This document shows positions 7,514 through 12,949 of a DNA stretch of 13,277 nt, piece after piece. Every line of letters starts with the position of its first letter. Position 1 is the first letter of the stretch. Below the pieces are notes generated by a model. It was not told where the DNA came from, searched no databases, and was given only the letters and a program-made list of their open reading frames with translations. The stretch is from Alphaproteobacteria bacterium. GTDB taxonomy: Bacteria > Pseudomonadota > Alphaproteobacteria > SMXP01. Where the stretch lies: assembly GCA_004356335.1 (NCBI GenBank), contig SMXP01000051.1, positions 1 to 13,277 of the forward strand. The letters run 5' to 3'. The position numbers and the translations under genes are program-made.

Positions 7514-8734
7514 ATGGCCTCGAGCGATACCTATGTCATTGTGGGCGCCGGCCATGGTGCCGGCCAGGCGGTCGCCAGCTTGCGCCAAAAAGGGTTCGAC
7601 GGCCGTTTGATTCTGATCGGCGAGGAACCGTTCATCCCCTACCAGAGGCCACCCCTGTCTAAAGCGTTTCTAGCCGGCGATCTGGCGCGGGACCGGCTTT
7701 ATTTCAAGCCCAGCGATTTTTATACACGAAACAACGTGGATCTTATGCTGAGCACGCGCGTGGTCAACATCGACCGGAGCGCAAAATCGGTCCAGGTGCA
7801 TGACGGCCGACAGGTGTCTTACCACAAGCTACTCGTTATGACCGGATCACGGGTTAGACAACTGACCGTGCCCGGCGTCGATCTGCCCGGCATTCATTAC
7901 GTGCGAACCATCGAAGACGTGGAAGGCATTCGCGAGCATTTCGCCGAGGGCGCCAAATTAGTCGTCGTGGGCGGCGGTTATATCGGCCTCGAAGTGGCCG
8001 CAATCGCCGCCAAGCGAGGTCTTGATGTGACCGTCATTGAAGCTGAAGATCGCGTCATGTCCCGTGTGGTCGGGCCGGAAATATCCCGCTTCTTTACCCA
8101 GGTTCACACGCAACAGGGGGTCAAGATCTTAACCGGCAAAGGGGTTAAGGGATTTGCCGGCACCGGAAAGATCGAACAGGTCGTGTGCACCGATGACACC
8201 CGACTTGCCGCAGACCTTGCCGTTATCGGCGTTGGCATTTTGCCCAACCAAGAGCTCGCAGCCGAAAGCGGACTGAATGCCGAAAACGGCATTATTGTCG
8301 ACGAATATTGCCGGACAAACGATCCGCATATATTTGCCGCGGGGGATTGCACCAATCATCCGAACGGGATTTTCGGCATGCGGATTCGCTTGGAATCCGT
8401 CCAAAACGCACTCGAACAAGCCAAGACCGCCGCCCTGGCCATGCTCGGTGACTTAAAAGCCTATAACCAAGTGCCGTGGTTTTGGTCCGATCAATACGAC
8501 ATCAAGTTTCAGATTGCCGGATTGAGCAAAGGGTACGATCAAATCGTTCTGCGCGGCGATCCGTCAGCTCGAAAGTTTGCCGCTTTTTATTTGAAGGACG
8601 GGACCCTGCTTGCGGTCGATGCCATTAACTCAGCGCACGAATATATGGTCGGGCGAAAGCTGATTGCCGCCAAGGCGCGCCCGGATCCTGAAAAACTCAC
8701 CGATACGACTTTGTCCATGAAGCAAGTTGTGTGA
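7514..8734 (+). CDS. FAD-dependent NADH:ferredoxin/rubredoxin reductase family protein
   Basis: Cytoplasmic flavoenzyme of the BphA4/putidaredoxin reductase/rubredoxin reductase type, which takes electrons from NAD(P)H via FAD to a small iron-sulfur carrier. The 406 residues match the family length. In order: FAD-binding GAGHGAG (11-17), PYQRPPLSK (42-50), the second dinucleotide loop GGGYIGLE (153-160) with Glu176 ending the next strand (VTVIEAEDR), which favours NADH, then FAAGDC (274-279), LESVQNALEQAK (293-304) and WSDQYDIKFQIAGL (324-337) in the C-terminal domain. No redox-active CxxC pair of the thioredoxin reductase type is seen. No ferredoxin, rubredoxin, P450 or oxygenase gene lies nearby, so the partner is unknown. 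ATG 7514 has AAGGA 8 nt upstream. It is a single-gene unit enclosed by a long inverted repeat. The closest subfamily cannot be decided from sequence alone. Confidence 0.9.
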   Translation: MASSDTYVIVGAGHGAGQAVASLRQKGFDGRLILIGEEPFIPYQRPPLSKAFLAGDLARDRLYFKPSDFYTRNNVDLMLSTRVVNIDRSAKSVQVHDGRQVSYHKLLVMTGSRVRQLTVPGVDLPGIHYVRTIEDVEGIREHFAEGAKLVVVGGGYIGLEVAAIAAKRGLDVTVIEAEDRVMSRVVGPEISRFFTQVHTQQGVKILTGKGVKGFAGTGKIEQVVCTDDTRLAADLAVIGVGILPNQELAAESGLNAENGIIVDEYCRTNDPHIFAAGDCTNHPNGIFGMRIRLESVQNALEQAKTAALAMLGDLKAYNQVPWFWSDQYDIKFQIAGLSKGYDQIVLRGDPSARKFAAFYLKDGTLLAVDAINSAHEYMVGRKLIAAKARPDPEKLTDTTLSMKQVV

Positions 8735-8741
8735 ATTCCTG

Positions 8742-8789
8742 TCTAGACCCCCGTTCACAATTCATTGAATCAGGCAACGGGGGTCTAGA
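8742..8789 (+). terminator. Strong hairpin after the FAD reductase, possible terminator
   Basis: It begins 8 nt after the reductase stop. TCTAGACCCCCGTT pairs with AACGGGGGTCTAGA (14 bp, no mismatch) and is followed by TTTGTTATT. Stem strength and the T-rich tail would suit intrinsic termination, although the tail is interrupted by G and A. The same hairpin also occurs upstream of the gene as part of the inverted repeat, so termination may be a side effect. Confidence 0.45.
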
Positions 8790-8801
8790 TTTGTTATTGG
8801 T

Positions 8802-8868
8802 CGCGCATTCGAACCCAAAAACCGCGTACACCCCGGCCTTCGCCGGGACATGCTTTTTGTGAATGCGC
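8802..8868 (-). repeat. Palindromic GC-hairpin element, copy 1
   Basis: Read on the minus strand, the core (8857-8818) begins AAAAGCATGTCCCGGCGAAG and ends GCGGTTTT. It aligns with the cores at 10298-10337 and 12850-12890. The outer arms are GCGCATTC and GAATGCGC (8 bp perfect), plus an inner A5/T5 pairing. The arm sequence differs from the other copies but still self-pairs. A copy without the central hairpin is at 7333-7380. Confidence 0.8.
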
Positions 8869-8870
8869 TC

Positions 8871-8911
8871 TCGAGCGTTTCCGAACTTAACAGACTCGCG
8901 AAAACACTCTA
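8871..8911. repeat. Imperfect palindrome abutting copy 1
   Basis: GAGCGTTTCCG (8873-8883) and CGAAAACACTC (8899-8909) are complementary at 9 of 11 positions. The right end GAAAACACTCTA (8900-8911) is identical to the end of the element at 12835-12905. It therefore looks like a further, decayed or short member of the same family. It lies 18 nt before the ribosome binding site of the next gene. Confidence 0.55.
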
Positions 8912-8939
8912 GCATGTTCACTTTATTTGGAGGCGTGGC

Positions 8940-9254
8940 GTGAAACTTGGTCTTGTAGCGTTGGGTTTGGGCGTGCTCGTTGCAAATATGGCGTGGGCTG
9001 ACGGCCCTGACGGCTGCGCCTTTAACGGCATCGATCTTTATGGCGACGTTGAAATTGTCACCAGCTTTCCCGATGTCAAAGTGCAAATCGTTACCAGCTT
9101 TCCGGATCTGAACGTGCAAATGGTCGACAGTTTGCCGGATTCGTGCGGCTTATGGAAAATCGTCACAAGTTTGCCGGATTTCAAAATTCAATACGTGGAT
9201 CGTTTTCCGGATATTAAGATTCAATTCGTCGATAGTTTTCCCGGCCTGCCCTAA
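8940..9254 (+). CDS. Small secreted protein of 11-residue VQ-x-V-T/D-S-F/L-P-D repeats; possible 7(1) septoil knot family
   Basis: A 104-residue protein with a typical Sec signal peptide (MKLGLVALGLGVLVANMAWA, likely cut after residue 20), so it should be periplasmic or secreted. The mature part is almost entirely six 11-residue units starting at about residue 37: VEIVTSFPDVK, VQIVTSFPDLN, VQMVDSLPD with an inserted SCGLW, WKIVTSLPDFK, IQYVDRFPDIK and IQFVDSFPGLP. The only two cysteines, Cys26 and Cys69, could form a disulfide. From memory the pattern resembles proteins named '7(1) septoil knot domain-containing'; I am only moderately sure, and no biochemical role is known to me. Start GTG 8940 has a strong GGAGG 6 nt upstream. 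Coding is supported by this site, the signal peptide and the regular repeat. It converges on the next gene with an 11 bp gap. Confidence 0.82.
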   Translation: MKLGLVALGLGVLVANMAWADGPDGCAFNGIDLYGDVEIVTSFPDVKVQIVTSFPDLNVQMVDSLPDSCGLWKIVTSLPDFKIQYVDRFPDIKIQFVDSFPGLP

Positions 9255-9265
9255 ACGAAGTCCCG

Positions 9266-10267
9266 TCACTGTGTGACCACAACGATCTTACCTTTGACCT
9301 TGCGCGCCGCCATGTCATTAAGGGCTTGGTGAGCCCGCTCTAACGGATATGTAGCCGACACATAGGGTTTGATTTTTCCCGAAAGGCACAAATCCAACAC
9401 CTCTTCAATATTCGCTCTGTTGTTCGATGGATTGCGCGCGGACCAGGCTCCCCAAAAAACACCGACGATCTGACAGCCTTTGAGCAGAACGAGATTCAAC
9501 GGTATGTGCGGGATCGGGCCTGACGCGAAGCCGACCACCAGATACCGCCCTTGCCAACCGGTGGCGCGTAAAGCGGGTTCGGAATAATCACCGCCCACCG
9601 GATCGTAGACAACATCGGCACCTTGACCCTTTGTCGCGGATTTGACCTCGTTGGAAAACGCTTTTTGCTGCTCGCGGGACAGCGAACCGGTCGGATAGAG
9701 AATGGTGTGGTCGGCGCCGTGGTCGCGTGTCACCGCCAGCTTTTCCTGTGATGAGGCCGCCGCAATCACGCGGGCGCCCATGACTTTGCCCAGCGCAACC
9801 GCGGCCAGGCCAACGCCGCCCGCCGCGCCCAGCACAAGCAATGTCTCACCGGCCTGCAATCGAGCCCGGTCTTTGAGCGCATGTATGGACGTGCCATAGG
9901 CGAACACGATCGCCGCCGCCGTGACGTCGTCCAAGCCTGGGGGAAGAGGGATCAATTTATCCGCCTCCGCCAAGGCCTCCTGGGCGAAACCGCCCCACCC
10001 GGTCGTGGCAATCACCCGGTCGCCTATTTGCACATTTTCCACACCCGATCCGATTTCTTTGACGATTCCCGCTACCTCGCCACCGGGTGAAAAAGGCAAG
10101 GGGGGTTTGAATTGGTATTTATTTTCGATGATCAAAATGTCGGGGAAATTGACGCCGCAGGCCTTCACATCGATAACCACTTGTCCGTCTCCCGGATGGG
10201 GCGACGGCACATCTTCAACCACAAGCGTATCCGGTGGGCCGAATTCCTTGCACAAAACCGCTTTCAT
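9266..10267 (-). CDS. Zinc-independent NADPH:quinone oxidoreductase family (MDR superfamily)
   Basis: Medium-chain dehydrogenase/reductase of the quinone oxidoreductase/zeta-crystallin group, which reduces quinones or alpha,beta-unsaturated carbonyls with NADPH in the cytoplasm. The 333-residue length fits. The N-terminal GroES-like domain shows VKACGVNFPDILIIENKYQ and FSPGGEVAGIVKEIGSGV. The Rossmann part has GAAGGVGLAAVALGKVMGA (loop at 147-153), then GADVVYDPVGGDYSEPALRA and GRYLVVGFASGPIP. The zinc ligands of alcohol dehydrogenases are missing. I chose ATG 10267 (MKAVLCKEFG), which has GAGGA about 7 nt upstream. The frame remains open to 10378, but that stretch runs through a palindromic repeat and gives no family sequence. 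The actual substrate cannot be told from the sequence. Confidence 0.92.
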   Translation of the reverse strand: MKAVLCKEFGPPDTLVVEDVPSPHPGDGQVVIDVKACGVNFPDILIIENKYQFKPPLPFSPGGEVAGIVKEIGSGVENVQIGDRVIATTGWGGFAQEALAEADKLIPLPPGLDDVTAAAIVFAYGTSIHALKDRARLQAGETLLVLGAAGGVGLAAVALGKVMGARVIAAASSQEKLAVTRDHGADHTILYPTGSLSREQQKAFSNEVKSATKGQGADVVYDPVGGDYSEPALRATGWQGRYLVVGFASGPIPHIPLNLVLLKGCQIVGVFWGAWSARNPSNNRANIEEVLDLCLSGKIKPYVSATYPLERAHQALNDMAARKVKGKIVVVTQ

Positions 10268-10282
10268 CGTGCATCCTCTTCC

Positions 10283-10352
10283 TAGAGCACATTCAGGAAA
10301 AGCATGTCCCGGCGAAGGCCGGGGTGGACCCGGTTTTCCTAAAGACACTCTA
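10283..10352 (+). repeat. Palindromic GC-hairpin element, copy 2
   Basis: A 70 bp element between divergent genes. The core 10298-10337 begins AAAAGCATGTCCCGGCGAAG and ends CCCGGTTTT, with hairpin CCCGG-CGAAGG-CCGGG. The outer arms TAGAGCACATTCAGGAAAA and TTTTCCTAAAGACACTCTA pair at 14 of 19 positions, so this copy is partly decayed. Its left end is 15 bp from the quinone oxidoreductase ATG, so the hairpin would lie in that gene's leader if transcription starts upstream of it. Confidence 0.85.
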
Positions 10353-10383
10353 ATGACGGGTTCGAAAGGATTGAGCAACCGCC

Positions 10384-10911
10384 ATGCGTGGTTATTTCGG
10401 GATCGGCGTTGAACGGATCAGCAAGCCGATGAATGCGGGTAGCCTGTTTCGCACGGCCAACGCATTCGGCGCCAGCTTTGTGTTCACTCTCAATGCCTAT
10501 TACACGGTGCGTCAAGGCAATATGGCAGACACGTCCCATGCGCTTAACGCTCTACCTTTTTTCGAATGGGACAATATCGACGATCTGATATTGCCCAGAG
10601 GGTGTCGCCTTGTGGGGGTTGAATTTCTTGACGAGGCGATCGAATTACCCCGGTACCGCCACCCTTCGGCGGCAGCCTATGTGCTGGGGCCGGAAAAGGG
10701 ATCCCTGTCGGACCAGGTGCTGGCCCGTTGCCATGATGTGATCAAGATCCCCACACGATTTTGCATCAATGTGGCCCTGGCCGGTGCTTTGGTAATGTAT
10801 GATCGTGTATTGAGTTCCAACCGATTTGGCGAGCGGCCGGTGGTGCCGCCCGTGCCGGCAAAACTGCCCAAGAGCGAGGATTGGGTGGCACCGGCAAAGA
10901 GCCCCCATTAG
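10384..10911 (+). CDS. SPOUT (TrmH/TrmL-like) RNA 2'-O-methyltransferase
   Basis: Predicted S-adenosylmethionine-dependent RNA methyltransferase with the trefoil-knot SPOUT fold; the target is probably a tRNA or rRNA ribose but cannot be named. The 175-residue protein is a catalytic domain without an added RNA-binding domain. Motif 1 is KPMNAGSLFRTANAFGA (N17, R23), motif 2 is YVLGPEKGSLSDQVL (GPEKG at 102-106) and motif 3 is IKIPTRFCINVALAGALVMYDRV. In motif 3 the usual SLNVS reads CINVA, a change from the best-studied TrmH proteins. The C-terminal tail is Pro/Lys rich (VVPPVPAKLPK). ATG 10384 is preceded by AGGA about 14 nt away, a poor spacing; no better start is visible. The gene is divergent from the quinone oxidoreductase and followed by a 179 bp gap before the IalB gene. 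Confidence 0.87.
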   Translation: MRGYFGIGVERISKPMNAGSLFRTANAFGASFVFTLNAYYTVRQGNMADTSHALNALPFFEWDNIDDLILPRGCRLVGVEFLDEAIELPRYRHPSAAAYVLGPEKGSLSDQVLARCHDVIKIPTRFCINVALAGALVMYDRVLSSNRFGERPVVPPVPAKLPKSEDWVAPAKSPH

Positions 10912-11090
10912 GCCGCCAAACGGAGTGCGAGCCTGCCACAAAATGGTCGCAACCGGGGGCTAGAGGTACGTTGACAAAAGATTGCCATTTCGCTTCGTTA
11001 AGTGTTTGTTAAGTATTTAGACAGCGTATGGGCGCGAGCCGAAAATGCCGGCGTCGAGTTTCGATTATCGACGTGAAGTTGAGTGACACA
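10912..11090 (+). promoter_or_regulatory. Leader region of the IalB-family gene with CtrA-like site and repeat fragment
   Basis: No gene is seen in this stretch. It holds CTAGAG at 10960-10965, followed by ACGTTGACAAAAGAT (10968-10982), which is identical over 15 bases to part of the palindrome at 7434-7478 read in reverse. The CtrA-like site is at 10998-11012. TTGACA at 10971 has no convincing -10 box at normal spacing. Confidence 0.5.
10998..11012 (+). promoter_or_regulatory. Candidate CtrA-binding site TTAA-N7-TTAA
   Basis: TTAA (10998-11001), the seven bases GTGTTTG, then TTAA (11009-11012). The known CtrA full site in alphaproteobacteria is TTAA-N7-TTAA(C); here the last base is G. It lies 78 nt before the IalB-family ATG and inside an 11-bp direct repeat (GTTAAGTGTTT, GTTAAGTATTT). 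This suggests cell-cycle control of the gene, but a match of this length can arise by chance. Confidence 0.45.
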
Positions 11091-11606
11091 ATGCTTTCCA
11101 GAACCTTACATTTTGCTCTTTTCTTGATCTTAGTGACCGTGAGCGCCGTCGGCGGAGCGCAGGCCGAAGATCCCCGGCCCATGGGCACTTTCAAGGATTG
11201 GCACGCCTACAAAATGACCCAAGCGGGAAAAATCGCCTGTTTTGCCGTGTCCAGCCCGGAAGAAAGACTGCCGGCCAACGTCAATCATGGGAATGTGTTC
11301 TTCATTGTGACCAATTGGGTGACCGACGATACCAATGGCGAGCCCAGTGTGGTCACAGGCTATAGTTTCAAGGAGGACAGTACGGTGACCCTTGAGGTCG
11401 GTTCCGCCAAATGGAGCATGTTCACCGATCAGAAAGGGGCTTGGCTGCGCACGACGGACGAAGAAAAAGCTCTGATCACCGCCATGAAGAGCGGTAGTTC
11501 CATGCGGGTCAAAGGCACATCGGCCCGCGGCACGGCAACGGAATATCGCGTTTCTCTGGCCGGCATCACGGCGGCGATCAAAGAGATCGACACCAACTGC
11601 AAATAA
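11091..11606 (+). CDS. IalB-family (invasion associated locus B) secreted protein
   Basis: Predicted periplasmic or envelope protein of the IalB family, found across alphaproteobacteria; the name comes from Bartonella, and in non-pathogens the role is unknown. With ATG 11091 the protein is 171 residues and begins with a signal peptide (LHFALFLILVTVSAVGGAQA, cleaved near residue 25). Family features are FKDWHAY after the signal, Cys50 in KIACFAV, a central beta-rich region and the conserved end GTATEYRVSLAGITAAIKEIDTNC with a C-terminal Cys that could pair with Cys50. An in-frame ATG at 11028 would place 21 charged residues before the hydrophobic stretch, which suits a signal peptide less well. 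It is followed 58 nt later by rlmN, an arrangement I recall from other alphaproteobacteria. A CtrA-like site lies upstream. Confidence 0.87.
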   Translation: MLSRTLHFALFLILVTVSAVGGAQAEDPRPMGTFKDWHAYKMTQAGKIACFAVSSPEERLPANVNHGNVFFIVTNWVTDDTNGEPSVVTGYSFKEDSTVTLEVGSAKWSMFTDQKGAWLRTTDEEKALITAMKSGSSMRVKGTSARGTATEYRVSLAGITAAIKEIDTNCK

Positions 11607-11664
11607 GCCTGCCTCCCCCAACAGTGCTATAACACCGGCGCCTCCGGCCGCCGAAGGGTAGACC

Positions 11665-12837
11665 ATGACCGCACCGCCGCAAGTGCATAATCCGACCGAC
11701 TTGCCCCATAACAATGGGGCGGTACCGACAAAACCGCGCGGGCAAAATCTCATCGGTCTTACCCGTGACGATTTAAAGGCCGTGCTGGCAGACATGGGGG
11801 TGCCGGACCGGGCGCAGCATATGCGCGCACAACAGCTGTGGCATTGGATTTATCACCGAGGGGTGCGCGACTTTCACCACATGACCACCATTGCCAAAGA
11901 CATGCGCCAAGCATTGGCCGAACTTTATTGCCTGGAACGGCCCGAGATTGTGCGCACCGAAATTTCTCAAGACGGCACGCGCAAGTGGCTTATCCAATCC
12001 GAGCCCGGCGTGGCGTTCGAAACTGTCTACATACCGGAGGAAAATCGCGGCACGTTATGTATTTCAAGCCAAGTGGGCTGCACGCTTAATTGCACGTTTT
12101 GCCTTACCGGTACGCAACGATTGGTACGCAATCTCAGTGCCGGAGAAATCGTCGCCCAGCTTATGATCGCGCGGGATGAACTGGATGATTGGCCGGTGAT
12201 CGGAGCAAGCAACGAGCGCGACCGCGCCATTACCAATATCGTCATGATGGGTATGGGCGAACCGCTTTATAATTTCGACAATACGAAAAAAGCGCTGTCG
12301 ATCGTGAGCGATGGAGACGGCATTTCCATCTCCAAACGCCGCATCACTTTATCGACCGCGGGCGTGGTGCCCGAGATCCCCCGTTGCGGCCACGAGATCG
12401 GCGTGATGCTGGCCATTTCACTTCATGCCGTGCGCGACGAGGTGCGGGATGAATTGGTGCCGCTCAACAAAAAATATCCGCTGGCGGATCTTTTGGCCGC
12501 GTGCCGCGCCTATCCCACCGCCAATAATTCAAAACGCATCACATTCGAGTATGTCATGCTCAAGCAAGTCAATGACAGCCTGTCGGACGCCAAGGAATTG
12601 GTGCGGCTGCTCAAGGGCATACCGGCCAAAGTGAATCTTATTCCGTTTAACCCGTGGCCCGGCGCGCCTTACCAATGCGCCGAGTGGCAGCAGATCGAGG
12701 CCTTTGCCCAGGTGCTCATGAAAGCGGGTTATGCCAGCCCCATTCGCACACCGCGCGGCCGCGACATTATGGCGGCGTGCGGCCAGCTCAAAAGCGATAG
12801 TGTGAGGCCGCGTGCCAGCGCACGGCATATCGGTTAG
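11665..12837 (+). CDS. rlmN: RlmN, dual-specificity 23S rRNA A2503 / tRNA A37 C2-methyltransferase (radical SAM)
   Basis: Radical SAM enzyme that methylates C2 of A2503 in 23S rRNA and of A37 in some tRNAs. The 390-residue length is normal. The iron-sulfur motif CTLNCTFC gives ligands C139, C143 and C146. GMGEP at 196-200 belongs to the SAM-binding part, and LSTAGVVPEI and ISLHAVRDEVRDELVPLN are typical of the family. The catalytic methyl-carrying Cys is C372 in GRDIMAACGQL, equivalent to C355 of E. coli. The N-terminal accessory domain (about residues 30-100) includes the QLWHWIYHRGVRDFHHMTTIAKDMR segment. ATG 11665 has AAGGG about 8 nt upstream. The stop codon TAG at 12835-12837 is formed by the first three bases of a palindromic repeat. 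Confidence 0.96.
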   Translation: MTAPPQVHNPTDLPHNNGAVPTKPRGQNLIGLTRDDLKAVLADMGVPDRAQHMRAQQLWHWIYHRGVRDFHHMTTIAKDMRQALAELYCLERPEIVRTEISQDGTRKWLIQSEPGVAFETVYIPEENRGTLCISSQVGCTLNCTFCLTGTQRLVRNLSAGEIVAQLMIARDELDDWPVIGASNERDRAITNIVMMGMGEPLYNFDNTKKALSIVSDGDGISISKRRITLSTAGVVPEIPRCGHEIGVMLAISLHAVRDEVRDELVPLNKKYPLADLLAACRAYPTANNSKRITFEYVMLKQVNDSLSDAKELVRLLKGIPAKVNLIPFNPWPGAPYQCAEWQQIEAFAQVLMKAGYASPIRTPRGRDIMAACGQLKSDSVRPRASARHIG

Positions 12838-12905
12838 AGTGTTTTCAGGAAAAGCATGCCCCGGCGAAGACCGGGGTGGGCACCGGTTTTCCTGAAAACA
12901 CTCTA
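12835..12905 (+). repeat. Palindromic GC-hairpin element, copy 3 (perfect 19-bp arms)
   Basis: A 71 bp element. TAGAGTGTTTTCAGGAAAA (12835-12853) is exactly complementary to 12887-12905. The 33-bp interior has an inner hairpin CCCCGG-CGAAGA-CCGGGG and the shared core seen at 8818-8857 and 10298-10337. It begins at the rlmN stop codon and may act as an RNA end structure for rlmN. The next gene's GGAGGA begins 28 nt after its right end. Confidence 0.92.
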
Positions 12906-12949
12906 GGATTTTTGTGGATTTTAATCAGTAAGCGGAGGATATAACACTG

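Larger units (their letters stand above)
8742..8870 (-). repeat. Right copy of the long inverted repeat flanking the FAD reductase
   Basis: Reverse complement of the left copy: 8742-8830 against 7351-7439 (86 of 89 identical) and 8853-8870 against 7333-7350 (17 of 18). Between the two blocks it holds 22 bp (8831-8852) absent from the left copy, which form the CCCGG/CCGGG hairpin of the element family described at 8802-8868. The copy is therefore a composite of a TCTAGA-bounded palindrome and one member of the GC-hairpin element family. Confidence 0.93.

Noticed and set aside
7333..8870. Insertion sequence or composite transposon around the FAD reductase
   Set aside because: The enclosed gene is an oxidoreductase, not a transposase, and no matching target-site duplication was found outside the arms. 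It is reported as an inverted repeat rather than a mobile element.
8697..9119. Minus-strand frame of 140 codons crossing the 8735-8939 gap
   Set aside because: It spans the end of the reductase, the palindromic repeats and the start of the repeat-protein gene; the sequence has no domain features and conflicts with the well-supported gene at 8940.
10268..10378. 37-codon N-terminal extension of the quinone oxidoreductase
   Set aside because: The extension is translated palindromic repeat. Family homology starts at MKAVL, and a good ribosome binding site precedes the ATG at 10267.
11028..11090. Upstream start (MGASRKCRRR) for the IalB-family protein
   Set aside because: It would put 21 mostly charged residues before the signal peptide and lies very close to the candidate promoter; ATG 11091 gives a normal signal peptide.
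11130..11795. Minus-strand frame of 221 codons opposite the IalB gene and the rlmN start
   Set aside because: Antisense to two well-supported genes; the product has no recognisable family sequence.
8742..12905. CRISPR-like array from the repeated palindromes
   Set aside because: The copies are few, widely and unevenly spaced, lie in different orientations and have genes between them.
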